From assembly GCF_011759375.1 (NCBI RefSeq), contig NZ_JAARML010000001.1, positions 1,240,001 through 1,304,000 of the forward strand: DNA of 64,000 bases, in the 5' to 3' direction. The stretch's first letter is position 1. Each line of letters opens with the position of its first letter. The position numbers and the translations under genes were made by a program. The notes below the pieces were generated by a model, which saw only the letters and a list, made by a program, of their open reading frames with translations, was not told the origin of the DNA and made no database searches. Source of the DNA: Paraflavitalea devenefica (GTDB lineage Bacteria > Bacteroidota > Bacteroidia > Chitinophagales > Chitinophagaceae). Shown one piece after another: positions 53,632-62,473 of the stretch.

Positions 53632-54132
53632 ATGCTTACGAAGCCCATTCGCATTTTTATTACCGGCGGTACTTTTGATAAGGAGTATAACGAATTGAAC
53701 GGTCAGCTATACTTTAAAGATACACAGATGCATGACCTGCTCGAAATGGGTCGCAACAGGGTGCCGGTGGTGATCAGGACCCTGATGATGATTGATAGCC
53801 TGGACATGACTGCGCAGGACCGTGAGCTGATCGTTCATCAGTGTATCCAGTGCGAGGAAGACAAGATTATTATTACCCATGGTACAGATACGATGGCAAT
53901 AACCGCCAAGGTGCTGGCGCAAAGCATTAAGAATAAAACGATCGTTCTTACCGGCGCCATGATCCCCATTAAATTCGGTAGCTCGGACGGGCTGTTTAAC
54001 CTGGGCAGCGCCATGGCTTTTGCGCAATCCCTGCCTCCCGGCGTATATGTAGCCATGAATGGCCGTTATTTTAACTGGGATAATGTGCGGAAGAATAAAC
54101 AGACAGGTATGTTTGAGGAAATTGATGTCTGA
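53632..54132 (+). CDS. One-domain asparaginase-like protein
   Basis: 166 residues, about half the usual asparaginase length: only the N-terminal catalytic domain is present. All four active-site residues are kept: T14 in ITGGTFDK, T85-D86 in THGTDTM, and K114 in MIPIK. The C-terminal domain that completes the dimer is missing, and the frame closes with a plain stop after MFEEIDV, so this is not an obvious frameshift. It may hydrolyse asparagine or a related amide as a different oligomer. Similar short proteins exist in related bacteria, as I recall. Confidence 0.88.
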   Translation: MLTKPIRIFITGGTFDKEYNELNGQLYFKDTQMHDLLEMGRNRVPVVIRTLMMIDSLDMTAQDRELIVHQCIQCEEDKIIITHGTDTMAITAKVLAQSIKNKTIVLTGAMIPIKFGSSDGLFNLGSAMAFAQSLPPGVYVAMNGRYFNWDNVRKNKQTGMFEEIDV

Positions 54133-54228
54133 ACCGGGATTTATAGGATTTTTTTAACTTACCTTACAGATAAGCAGCAACGATCTTTACTCCTGCTTTG
54201 CCCGGTATAATCCTAAACTCAATTATCA

Positions 54229-54507
54229 TTGTTCAACAATATAGCCCCCGACAAGAAACGACATTTTTATGCAGGCATCCTGATGGGCGCCGTACTCCAG
54301 GGGCTGGGCTGGTGGCTGATGCCCGGCGATATTGCCTTATCGGTAGTGATCGTGCTGGGCCTCGTGATTATTATCAGTTATGGGTTTGAACTCTTCTCCC
54401 TTGTTACTGGCATGGGGATATATGATTTCATGGATGCTGTAGCCTCTGCCATTGGCGGCATCTTCGGCATGGGCCTGGCCCTGCTGGCGGGTTGTTGGTT
54501 GTTTTAA
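54229..54507 (+). CDS. Small membrane protein, DUF2279/YfiM-like
   Basis: 92 residues. No ATG fits; the start is a TTG at 54229, giving MFNNIAPDKKRHFYAG. The DKKRHFYAG motif resembles the D-K-x2-H-F start of DUF2279/YfiM family proteins. Three hydrophobic stretches follow (about 17-32, 36-60 and 66-90), with Gly-rich helices. It should sit in the inner membrane. No role is known. It lies between the asparaginase-like gene and another unknown gene on the same strand. Confidence 0.7.
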   Translation: MFNNIAPDKKRHFYAGILMGAVLQGLGWWLMPGDIALSVVIVLGLVIIISYGFELFSLVTGMGIYDFMDAVASAIGGIFGMGLALLAGCWLF

Positions 54508-54547
54508 TCCCGGCTACTGCTTTTTTCTTACTTTCGGCCTATAAAGT

Positions 54548-54976
54548 ATGATCCAAAAAAAGAAAGTGGATGTAGATGTTATCAGGGATGTACTGGAAGC
54601 TATGCTGGCCGCCAGACCTGACTCTACTTTTATTAAAAGCCTGGCCCATCAATATGAGGAGCGGGGCGGACTGAGTAAAAAGCAACTGGAAGGGTTGTAC
54701 CAGAAAGCGCAGAAAGTGCCTTCTATTCCCGATGGCAAACTGGCTACGCTGGAAGCCGTTATCCTGAAAAAGCCTACCAGGTATAAATCGGCCCCGCCGC
54801 CACCCAAGCCACTCTACAGTAAAGATGAGCAGGTTGGTAAAATGATTGACGCTATCCTTGCCAAATACCCGCAACACAAACGGGTCCTGTTCTTCCAGGT
54901 AAAGTACCATAATAATGAGCCGCTTACCCCGCCGGAGATCACGGAACTGGAGAAGTTTCACCGGATGCTGAAGTAA
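54548..54976 (+). CDS. Unknown cytoplasmic protein
   Basis: 142 residues, Lys-rich and mostly helical, with a proline-rich linker (about 78-90: SAPPPPKPLY). The first about 60 residues resemble a small helical domain; the last part has the pattern LPPEITELEKFHRMLK in varied form. I recognise no family. It may be transcribed with the DUF2279-like gene. A possible -7 box TACTTTCG (one mismatch) lies 11 nt upstream of its ATG. Confidence 0.7.
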   Translation: MIQKKKVDVDVIRDVLEAMLAARPDSTFIKSLAHQYEERGGLSKKQLEGLYQKAQKVPSIPDGKLATLEAVILKKPTRYKSAPPPPKPLYSKDEQVGKMIDAILAKYPQHKRVLFFQVKYHNNEPLTPPEITELEKFHRMLK

Positions 54977-54977
54977 G

Positions 54978-55014
54978 ATGGTTTGTGAGGACACAAACCA
55001 TGTCCACAAACCAT
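54978..55014. promoter_or_regulatory. Three copies of CACAAACCAT before the DEAD-box gene
   Basis: ATGGTTTGTG (54978-54987), AGGA, CACAAACCAT (54992-55001), then CACAAACCAT again (55005-55014). The first two copies form a perfect 10-bp hairpin; the third could pair with the first instead. It is either an operator array or a switching hairpin pair. Confidence 0.6.
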
Positions 55015-55042
55015 GGCGAAGGGCTATGGCGAAGAATTGACG

Positions 55043-55050
55043 TACTTTTG
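55043..55050 (+). promoter_or_regulatory. -7 element of the DEAD-box helicase gene
   Basis: TACTTTTG, an exact TAnnTTTG match, ends 4 nt before the ATG at 55055. It implies a leaderless message and excludes upstream start codons. No TTTG -33 box is obvious at 19-21 bp. Confidence 0.55.
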
Positions 55051-55054
55051 CCGG

Positions 55055-56374
55055 ATGCAGACATCCTTTTCTATTGAACAGTCGCTTACCAATTTACAGA
55101 TCGAGGCATTGAATGAGATGCAGGAGGCATCGCTGGAAGCCAATAAGACTTCCGATGCTGTGATCCTGCTGTCTGATACCGGCTCCGGTAAAACACTGGC
55201 TTTCCTGCTTCCCATACTGCAATTACTGAATAAGAACACTACTGTTACGCAGGCATTGATCATTGCACCCTCGCGGGAACTGGCTTTACAGATTGAACAG
55301 GTATTCAAAAGAATGGGTACCGGTTTCAAGATCACCTGCTGCTATGGTGGCCATCTCCGGGAAACAGAGGAAAACAACCTGATGCAGGCCCCTGCACTTA
55401 TTGTGGGCACGCCGGGCAGGCTGGCCGATCATATCCGTCGCGGAAATATTACCACCGGCCATATTGAGACCCTGGTACTGGATGAATTTGATAAGTCGCT
55501 GGAAGAAGGGTTTGAAGAAGAGATGTCATTTATTGTAGGCGCCCTCCCGGCCCTGAAGAAAAGAATATTGACTTCTGCTACCGAAGCCGTGGAAATACCA
55601 GCTTTCCTGAACCTGAAAGACCCTGTACAGCTTAATTTTCTGACCGGTGAAAAGTCGCCGGGTCTGGCTGTTCAGCAGGTACGGAGTGATGATAAAGACA
55701 AATCCGACACCTTATTCCGGCTGATCTGCGCACTGGGCAACCGCTCCACGATCGTATTCTGTAACCAACGCGAGTTTGTAAATGACCTCAGCGCTTACCT
55801 GAAAGATAAAGGCATTGTGAATGTGTTTTATCATGGCGCCATGGAGCAGCAGGAGCGCGACAGTGCCCTGTGTAAGTTTCGCAATGGCAGCGCCAATGTA
55901 CTGGTGACTACCGACCTCGCCGCCCGCGGACTGGATATTCCCAATATCCGCTATATCATACACTACCAGCTTCCCAACACTGAAGAGTCTTATGTGCACC
56001 GGAACGGGCGCACTGCCCGGATGGACAAGAGCGGTACCGCTATCCTGATCCTGGCGCCACATGAAAGAGTACCGGAATATATTACACCCGAACCGGCTGC
56101 CATTGATCTGCCGGCTACCGCGGAATTACCACAGAAACCGGTATGGACTACTTTGTTTATTGCAGCGGGCAAGAAGGACAAAGTAAATAAAGTGGATATT
56201 TTGGGTTTCCTCACCAACAAGGGCCAGTTAAAGAAGGAAGATGTAGGGTTGATCGAGGTGAAGGACTTTTTCTCTTTTGTGGCCATCCGTAAATCCAAAG
56301 CAAGTCATACGCTGCAACAGATCAAAACAGAAAAGATCAAGAATAAGAAGGTGAAGATTGAAGTGGCGAAATAG
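55055..56374 (+). CDS. DEAD/DEAH-box RNA helicase
   Basis: 439 residues from the ATG at 55055, chosen because an exact -7 promoter box lies inside the longer frame that opens at 55013. Walker A DTGSGKT is at 41-47. Motif II is DEFD (the usual residue is DEAD), followed by SAT, STIVFCNQRE, TDLAARGLDIPNI and HRNGRTARM. The C-terminal part (about 355-439) is a DbpA-like RNA-binding domain. It should remodel RNA or ribosome precursors in the cytoplasm. An array of CACAAACCAT lies before the promoter. Confidence 0.93.
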   Translation: MQTSFSIEQSLTNLQIEALNEMQEASLEANKTSDAVILLSDTGSGKTLAFLLPILQLLNKNTTVTQALIIAPSRELALQIEQVFKRMGTGFKITCCYGGHLRETEENNLMQAPALIVGTPGRLADHIRRGNITTGHIETLVLDEFDKSLEEGFEEEMSFIVGALPALKKRILTSATEAVEIPAFLNLKDPVQLNFLTGEKSPGLAVQQVRSDDKDKSDTLFRLICALGNRSTIVFCNQREFVNDLSAYLKDKGIVNVFYHGAMEQQERDSALCKFRNGSANVLVTTDLAARGLDIPNIRYIIHYQLPNTEESYVHRNGRTARMDKSGTAILILAPHERVPEYITPEPAAIDLPATAELPQKPVWTTLFIAAGKKDKVNKVDILGFLTNKGQLKKEDVGLIEVKDFFSFVAIRKSKASHTLQQIKTEKIKNKKVKIEVAK

Positions 56375-56379
56375 CTGCG

Positions 56380-56430
56380 AGGGTGAGCCACCCTGCTACA
56401 CACAAAGCATTACACAGGGTGACCCACCCT
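56380..56430. repeat. Twin AGGGTG hairpins between the helicase and ABC genes
   Basis: AGGGTG-AGC-CACCCT (56380-56394) and AGGGTG-ACC-CACCCT (56416-56430) are 15-bp hairpins 21 bp apart. The second overlaps the stop codon of the ABC exporter. They probably end transcription from both sides, although no T-run follows either. Confidence 0.5.
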
Positions 56431-58186
56431 AACCGGGAATTTCCATACGTCTTTCGCCGATCTGCTGGCGCCACATGGCATAGTAGAGTCCTTTGCGGGT
56501 GAGCAGCTCGTCGTGTGTACCAGATTCGGTAATACGGCCTTTTTCCAATACATAAATCGTGTCGGCATGCATAATGGTGCTGAGGCGATGCGCAATGAGG
56601 ATGGTTATCTGCTGCCGTTCTGAAGAGATGGCCCGGATGGTTTCAGTGATGGCTTCTTCTGTGAGTGAATCGAGGGCAGAAGTAGCTTCATCGAAGATGA
56701 GCAGGCGCGGATGACGCAATAGGGCGCGGGCTATGGACAGGCGTTGCTTTTCACCACCAGACAGTTTGAGCCCGCCTTCTCCCAGGATCGTGTCCAGTCC
56801 TTTTCCTGTTCGCGTTACCAGGTTAGTGGCAGAAGCCTTTTTCATGGCTTCCAGCATATCTGCATCAGTGGCGTTGGGCTGTACAAACAGCAGGTTTTCC
56901 CGGATGGTGCCTGCAAAGAGTTGTGTGTCCTGCGTTACAAACCCGATCTGCCGCCGCAGCTCATTATAACGAATAAGAGAAGCCGGAATATCATTGAAGC
57001 TGATCATTCCTTCCTGTGGCTTATACAATCCCACCAACAATTTTACCAGGGTAGATTTCCCGGATCCTGAAGGCCCCACAAAAGCGATGGTGTCGCCCGT
57101 TTGCACGGAAAAGGAAATGCCATCCATGGCATTCTGGGAGGCTGTATTGTGCCGGAATACGACGTTATCAAAGCGCAGGTCGTTGAGCTCATTCAAGGCC
57201 ACAGGTTCAGGAGGCCGCTGTTCAATAGGTTTGTTCATCAGGGCGTCAAAAGTTTGCAGGGAAGCTTCCGCTTCGCGGTAGTTGAGAATGATACTGCCCA
57301 CGTCCTGCAAGGGGCCAAAGATAGCATTGGAGATGAACTGCATACTGATGAGCTCGCCGGTGCTGAGCACATGGCCGAAGATGAGCCAGAGCAGGATGAA
57401 TAAGATGGATTGTTTGAGCACGTTGAGTACGGTACCCTGCAGAAAGCTGAGGGTGCGCACTTTCTTTGTTTTTTCCATCTCCAGTTGAAAGATGCGAAAA
57501 GTGTATTCCCTCAGCCGCCTGATCTCGGGAAAGGTGAGCCCGAGGCTGCGTACCAGCTCGATATTGCGCAGGGATTCGGTGATGATGTCGGCCATGCGGT
57601 TGGTTTCGCGGTTGATGGAGCGCTGCAGGGTTTTTATTTTACGGCTCAGCAGCCCGGTGAGCGACCCCAGTACCAATACCCCCACGATAAAAACAGGAAT
57701 GAGGGCCCAGTGTTTGGTGATCGCATACCAGATCAGGAAGCCCATACCTACGAGGGAGGAGAATAAGATGTTGATAAAGGCATTGATGAACTTTTCGGTA
57801 TCGGTACGCACCTTCTGCAGGATGGCCATGGTTTCGCCGCTGCGCTGCTCTTCAAATTCATTGAAAGATAAGCGCAGGGTTTGCCGGAGACCGTCATTGA
57901 AGATCTGCATCCCGAATTGCTGCACGGCCAGCCGGGTGGTATATTCCTGGAAGGCCCTGGCCACCCTGGCCAGCATCGCTACGGCAATGGCCACCCCCAG
58001 CCACCAGAGAACGCCTTTTATGAGCTCCTCCCGCGGCCGCAGGTTGATCTGCGAAGCATAATCATCTATGATCTTACCGAAGATGACGGGATCAATTAAT
58101 GATAATACCTGGGCAACAGCAGCCAGTAATAAGGCGAACAGGACGAGCCAGCGCTGGGGACGCAGATATTTCCAAAGGATGTGCAT
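56429..58186 (-). CDS. ABC exporter, fused membrane and ATPase
   Basis: 585 residues. Six membrane helices lie in the first about 320 residues (ABC exporter type I, LmrA/MsbA-like). The ATPase domain (about 335-575) has Walker A GPSGSGKST (371-379), signature LSGGE (475-479) and Walker B LLIFDEA (495-501). A homodimer should export a lipid or drug-like compound from the inner membrane; the substrate is unknown. Its start faces the serine hydrolase gene, across about 108 bp, so the two are divergent. Confidence 0.93.
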   Translation of the reverse strand: MHILWKYLRPQRWLVLFALLLAAVAQVLSLIDPVIFGKIIDDYASQINLRPREELIKGVLWWLGVAIAVAMLARVARAFQEYTTRLAVQQFGMQIFNDGLRQTLRLSFNEFEEQRSGETMAILQKVRTDTEKFINAFINILFSSLVGMGFLIWYAITKHWALIPVFIVGVLVLGSLTGLLSRKIKTLQRSINRETNRMADIITESLRNIELVRSLGLTFPEIRRLREYTFRIFQLEMEKTKKVRTLSFLQGTVLNVLKQSILFILLWLIFGHVLSTGELISMQFISNAIFGPLQDVGSIILNYREAEASLQTFDALMNKPIEQRPPEPVALNELNDLRFDNVVFRHNTASQNAMDGISFSVQTGDTIAFVGPSGSGKSTLVKLLVGLYKPQEGMISFNDIPASLIRYNELRRQIGFVTQDTQLFAGTIRENLLFVQPNATDADMLEAMKKASATNLVTRTGKGLDTILGEGGLKLSGGEKQRLSIARALLRHPRLLIFDEATSALDSLTEEAITETIRAISSERQQITILIAHRLSTIMHADTIYVLEKGRITESGTHDELLTRKGLYYAMWRQQIGERRMEIPG

Positions 58187-58293
58187 GTAATAATATACGA
58201 TTAAATAGCCAATGGGTTCAAAAAAAGAGCCATGTGTTAAATATGATCCCGATACATTTCTTTTTGTTATTTTTCTTCTTTAACCCCTTCGAT

Positions 58294-59907
58294 ATGAAAA
58301 AGCTCCCGCTGCTTCTTTTAATGATTGGTAATTGTTTTGTCGCTGCTGCACAAAGCTGGCCTGATACGGTGGCGGCTATTGAGAAGCTGTTCAGTCGTTA
58401 TACAAATACTACGCCCGGCGCAGAACTGGCCATCAGCCGGAACGGGCAGGTGATCTTCTCAAAAGCCTGGGGCATGGCCGACCTGGAGCACAATGTACCG
58501 CTGACCACCACTTCTCCCACAGAAGCAGGTTCGGTATCCAAACAGTTTACGGCCGCTGCCATCCTGTTGCTGGAACAGCAGGGCAAACTCTCGCTGAATG
58601 ATGACGTACGCAAGTATGTTCCTGAACTGCCCGATTATGGCAAAGTGATCACCCTGCGCCATGCCATGCAGCATACCAGCGGCCTGAAGGATTGGGGCAG
58701 CGTAATGGACATAGCCGGCTGGCCGAGGGGTACACGGAACTATACCAATGAATACGCTTTGTATGTAATGACATTACAGCCAACACTGAACAATGCGCCT
58801 GGTGACGAATATATTTACAGCAATTCCAACTACAACCTGCAGGCCATCATTGTACAGCGGGTAAGCGGCCTGTCGCTCGCAGCATTCACCCAGCGGTATA
58901 TTTTCGAACCGGCCGGTATGAAGCATACGGAATGGAGGTCCAACTATAGAAAAGTATTACCCAACAGGGCCATCGCCTACTCAAAGAACGGGCAGCAGTA
59001 TATCACCAATATGCCCAATGAAAGCGCCTACGGTAACGGCGGATTACTCACTACCGCAGAAGACCTGCTGGCCTGGAATCATTTTTACCTGGGCGGAATG
59101 TTTGGCAATCCATCCCTCCTGCCGGCGCAAACCGCTACCCGCCCGCTCAATAATGGCCGGCCTAATAGTTATGCGGCGGGACTGGAAACAGACTCTATCA
59201 ATCGCTGGCAGGCCATTTCCCATACCGGCGCTACAGCGGGTTACCGGGCCTACCTCGAATATTTTCCCGAAGCAGGTTTGTCCATCGCCTGGCTCAGCAA
59301 TACCTCGGCTTTCGACAGTGACACTTTAAACCTGAGCAACGCTGTCCGCAAGCTCTTCCTGCGCGACCGCAGTACGGTAGTACGCAGACATATAGCCGTT
59401 CCCGTAGCGGCCGAAAAGCTGACAGCCTATGTCGGCTGGTACCGTAACCCGCGCACAGGCGCTGGTTTGAAACTGTATGTGAAAGAAGGTAAACTAAGCA
59501 GCCTGTATCCCACGGCTAACCTGACAGCTATTTCAGATAAAGTTTTTATGCTGGGTAATAATCGCCTGGAGTTAAATAATGCCAGTAAGTTGCTTGTGAC
59601 GGCGGGACTGGACAGCCTGTATTATGACCAGGTGGACTCAGCAGTCATCAATGATAAGGTCTTGAAAAGTTATGTGGGAGAATATTATTCCAGCGAGGCT
59701 GAAGCTACTTATCAGATTGAACTGAATGCCGGAAAGTTATTGTTGAAACAAAAACCAACTACCGTATTCATCCTGAATCCTACCTACAAAGATGGATTTG
59801 ATTCCCCTTTCGGCCCGCTTTATTTTATCCGCGACCCGAAAAGGGACGTGGTGGAATTTAAGATCTCTGTATCAAGGGCCAGGAATGTATCGTTTAAGAA
59901 ACGCTGA
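58294..59907 (+). CDS. Serine hydrolase, class C beta-lactamase/DAC family
   Basis: 537 residues from the ATG at 58294, the start of a signal peptide ending AAAQ. The longer frame opening at 58099 overlaps the ABC gene and is rejected. The catalytic set is S80-x-x-K83 in SVSK, Y174-S-N176 in YSNS, and a late HTG (in SHTGATAG) replacing KTG. The C-terminal about 150 residues add a DUF3471-like tail. The enzyme could be a D,D-peptidase or esterase; true beta-lactam resistance should not be assumed. Its stop abuts the next gene's stop (TGATCA). Confidence 0.88.
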   Translation: MKKLPLLLLMIGNCFVAAAQSWPDTVAAIEKLFSRYTNTTPGAELAISRNGQVIFSKAWGMADLEHNVPLTTTSPTEAGSVSKQFTAAAILLLEQQGKLSLNDDVRKYVPELPDYGKVITLRHAMQHTSGLKDWGSVMDIAGWPRGTRNYTNEYALYVMTLQPTLNNAPGDEYIYSNSNYNLQAIIVQRVSGLSLAAFTQRYIFEPAGMKHTEWRSNYRKVLPNRAIAYSKNGQQYITNMPNESAYGNGGLLTTAEDLLAWNHFYLGGMFGNPSLLPAQTATRPLNNGRPNSYAAGLETDSINRWQAISHTGATAGYRAYLEYFPEAGLSIAWLSNTSAFDSDTLNLSNAVRKLFLRDRSTVVRRHIAVPVAAEKLTAYVGWYRNPRTGAGLKLYVKEGKLSSLYPTANLTAISDKVFMLGNNRLELNNASKLLVTAGLDSLYYDQVDSAVINDKVLKSYVGEYYSSEAEATYQIELNAGKLLLKQKPTTVFILNPTYKDGFDSPFGPLYFIRDPKRDVVEFKISVSRARNVSFKKR

Positions 59908-60198
59908 TCACATATTTACATCACCTATATTAATCGCCAGCAAGGTCAGAATGTAGATCACCAAAGGTGGCAGGATACTTAATATCAGGGCCGTCCAGTG
60001 AACAGGGCCATGCTTTTTCTTGTAACCGCGGTAGAGCAGGTACAGGTTGGCGAAATAGAAAAGGGCAATGATAGCCCCTATCCATACAGCGTCCCGGTCA
60101 GCAGGCGCTTCCAGCAAGCCAAGCACAATGAAAAGAATGCCCACGGCAGCACATGCGACAGAAACAATGATGGTAATGATCCTTATTGCCAGTAACAT
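59908..60198 (-). CDS. Small membrane protein, unknown
   Basis: 96 residues from the ATG at 60198; a longer frame begins at 60234. Three hydrophobic stretches are visible (about 2-24, 35-55 and 66-88), with a basic RGYKKK segment between the second and third. The family is not recognised. It sits 32 bp downstream of the Gre-like gene on the minus strand and may be co-transcribed with it. Confidence 0.7.
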   Translation of the reverse strand: MLLAIRIITIIVSVACAAVGILFIVLGLLEAPADRDAVWIGAIIALFYFANLYLLYRGYKKKHGPVHWTALILSILPPLVIYILTLLAINIGDVNM

Positions 60199-60230
60199 AA
60201 TAAAATAATTGATTGGGTTGGGGCAAGCGC

Positions 60231-60698
60231 TCAATACAAGTCAACAATAATAGTACCTACTGCATTAAAAACAAAATGGTCCCCTGCTTTTTTGTGTTGC
60301 AGTTGTTGCGCCAGCGGGGCTTGTGGCGACAGGAAGAAGATGGTTTTGTTGTCAATGATTTGTTTGCCGAGGCCGGCCGCCAGGAAGAAGGTCATTTTTC
60401 CACATTCTATAAGGGCGCCGGCAATGGCTTCTTCATACAGGACATCTACGTTTATGGCATGGAGTGCTGCCAGCTCTTTCGCCTGTTCGGCCAACTGGCG
60501 GGCGTGCATATCCTTCTGCAGATGACCCATGGCGCGGGCCGTTTCATATTTGTCGCCGGCAGAACTTTTCTCTTCCTGGTTGGCCGCCTGTTGCGCCTCT
60601 TCTATCTGCTGCCTGGCGGCGGCCATGCGTTGCTCAATAATGGCCAGTCCTGCCTGTTTAAGCAGGTGCTTATAGCTTATTTTTTCTGCCCGGGTCAT
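60231..60698 (-). CDS. GreA/GreB C-terminal-like protein
   Basis: 155 residues. A helical N-terminal part (about 1-75, Gln/Ala-rich) is followed by a small C-terminal domain with the phrase FFLSPQAPLAQQLQHKKAGD near 122-141. This matches the GreA/GreB C-terminal pattern SPxxxxAxxLxGKxxGD, a domain that binds RNA polymerase. Proteins of this kind in Bacteroidota are often misnamed 3-oxoacyl-ACP synthase. The coiled N-terminal part lacks the full Gre anti-pause signature, so transcript cleavage is uncertain. Confidence 0.6.
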   Translation of the reverse strand: MTRAEKISYKHLLKQAGLAIIEQRMAAARQQIEEAQQAANQEEKSSAGDKYETARAMGHLQKDMHARQLAEQAKELAALHAINVDVLYEEAIAGALIECGKMTFFLAAGLGKQIIDNKTIFFLSPQAPLAQQLQHKKAGDHFVFNAVGTIIVDLY

Positions 60699-60754
60699 GG
60701 TGCAATTTACAGCTCAGAGCAGTGCAGTGAGCTTTTCCCGGGCCGCAACTGCTG

Positions 60755-60979
60755 TTATTGCTTTTTAGGCGGCAGGCTGAAGGCGATGGCTTCATGCTCA
60801 AAATGTCCTTTATGGGCGCCATCACAGAAAGGTTTGTTCTGAGATCGGCCACAACGGCAGAAGGAAATGACTTCCCGTCCGCCAAGGTCATATTTATTGC
60901 CATTCTTGTCAACGATCTCGAAATCTCCTTCTACTTTAAGGGAGCCATTGCTGTTAACTGTAATCTTTGTGGTAGCCAT
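60755..60979 (-). CDS. CDGSH iron-sulfur domain protein
   Basis: 74 residues. The cluster-binding motif is exact: C41-R-C43 with S46, P50, C52-D-G-A-H56, so a 2Fe-2S cluster with three Cys and one His ligand. The single-motif size matches the bacterial CDGSH type. Such proteins may transfer clusters or electrons and sense redox state. It is the first gene of a small minus-strand group that includes the Gre-like protein, 57 bp apart. Confidence 0.93.
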   Translation of the reverse strand: MATTKITVNSNGSLKVEGDFEIVDKNGNKYDLGGREVISFCRCGRSQNKPFCDGAHKGHFEHEAIAFSLPPKKQ

Positions 60980-61012
60980 GCGGGTTGAATTAAGGGGCGA
61001 AAGTAATGTTTT

Positions 61013-62275
61013 TTAACGGTCAACTTTTATCAGCTTTCCGGCCCACCTTTCCTGGCCTGTTAGTAGGTATACCGCATAGTTACCAGCAGGCCATTGCTGC
61101 GCAAGCGGTATTTCAATAAAATTGGCTCCCTTATTAACAGTTACTTGCCTGGTCAGGACCACCCGGCCGCTATAGTCAACCACCTGTAGGTGCGCCGGCG
61201 ATCTTTGTAAGGCGTACCATTGCAGGGTAGTTTTATGGGTGCAGACAGTTGGCAACAGGCGCCTGTTATTTTGCGCCGGCAACAGGGCTTCCAACATGAT
61301 TATTTTGCTATAATGAACTGCACCACTGGCATCCTGCAGCTTAAGACGGTAATAGTGAGTTCCTGCAGGCACTTCATAATCGGTAAAAGATGAATGGTCT
61401 GCAACAGGCTGTTCAATCGTGGCAATGGAATTGAATGATCCTTTTCCTTCCATCCGTTCAATCTCCAGTTTTTTGATCGCATGTCCTTTTTCCAGCTCCC
61501 AATGCAAGGTTGCCTGTTGTTGCGCCATGCTGCCAGTAAAGGATTTGAGGCCTGCTGCAGCCAGTATGCCTGAATTGGGATAACTAAACCGGGCAAAATA
61601 AAAGCTGCGTTGACGGTTAACATTATTAAACACGTCATTATTAATGGCACCGCTACGAACGAATATAGTAGTGATGGATCCATTGACAGCAGTAAACCGT
61701 ACGTTGGGAGAAAGGTTGATAGATCCATACTCAACACCGGCCACATTGGTTGCCCGAATGGTCGTAGCGGATATAAAAGCAACGTTGATATCACTACCGG
61801 TAAAATCAAATTCTGCAAAGGCCCCGGGGCCAAGATCAAATTCTTCAAATTCGTTTAATCGCTGATTGGGAGCACTGTTATATCCATCAATATCAAGGGC
61901 TGTTATGGGCACCTCCGTTTGCGTGGAAAGCGTTGAAGTTCCTGTTACTACAAAATCAATTCTGAAATCAATATACCCTGTTGTCATAGAATTTACCCTT
62001 ACATTGGGCTGAAAGGCATTGTTATAGCCTGTCCCTGTTTGGTCCAGTATAGTAAGTGTGGCATTCGCAGCACCGGTTATGGTTACCAGGGCATCTACAC
62101 CAGGCTTTACGAGGGAAAACCGGTAAACGGCGCCCACCGTCAGGTCGGTTCCCGAAACGAGGGTAGGACTTACAAATACATAGTCTGCGACTGGTTGACT
62201 ATAAGAGCGGAAAACACTGAGGAGAAGTACCGTATATATACATACGTTTTTGGCGGTTTGGGTAAAGGATTTCAT
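61013..62275 (-). CDS. Secreted protein with type IX sorting domain
   Basis: 420 residues. A signal peptide ends near SYSQ (about 1-26). A beta-rich region without a recognised domain follows (about 30-245), then a fibronectin-like segment (about 250-335: ATLHWELEKGHAIKKLEIER) and a C-terminal sorting tail (about 345-420). It should be exported by type IX secretion. A perfect palindrome (62345-62358) lies 70 bp before the start. The large N-terminal part may hold adhesion or ligand-binding strands; the function is unknown. Confidence 0.82.
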   Translation of the reverse strand: MKSFTQTAKNVCIYTVLLLSVFRSYSQPVADYVFVSPTLVSGTDLTVGAVYRFSLVKPGVDALVTITGAANATLTILDQTGTGYNNAFQPNVRVNSMTTGYIDFRIDFVVTGTSTLSTQTEVPITALDIDGYNSAPNQRLNEFEEFDLGPGAFAEFDFTGSDINVAFISATTIRATNVAGVEYGSINLSPNVRFTAVNGSITTIFVRSGAINNDVFNNVNRQRSFYFARFSYPNSGILAAAGLKSFTGSMAQQQATLHWELEKGHAIKKLEIERMEGKGSFNSIATIEQPVADHSSFTDYEVPAGTHYYRLKLQDASGAVHYSKIIMLEALLPAQNNRRLLPTVCTHKTTLQWYALQRSPAHLQVVDYSGRVVLTRQVTVNKGANFIEIPLAQQWPAGNYAVYLLTGQERWAGKLIKVDR

Positions 62276-62344
62276 AGTAAGGGTGTAATTGTTGTTTTAC
62301 GATCTGGTCTAAAAGTAGTAACACATTCAGACTATCGCAATACT

Positions 62345-62358
62345 TCGTAGATCTACGA
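62345..62358. promoter_or_regulatory. Perfect palindrome before the type IX protein gene
   Basis: TCGTAGATCTACGA is a perfect 14-bp dyad 70-83 bp before the start codon at 62275, in the gap between the orphan LytS-type kinase and its neighbour. It is a candidate operator. Which regulator binds is unknown; a LytTR regulator is one possibility. Confidence 0.55.
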
Positions 62359-62473
62359 TTAAGGTAAAACCCTTATAGACAGATGATTAATTTTTATTGC
62401 TCCAATTAATTCTACTGTTTAACCCGCAAAAAACAGCGCTTAGAGTAGAAGTGCAGGAAAAAACAAGGAAATA

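Noticed and set aside
58099..58293. Longer start for the serine hydrolase gene
   Set aside because: Overlaps the divergent ABC gene and puts about 65 poor residues before a clear signal peptide.
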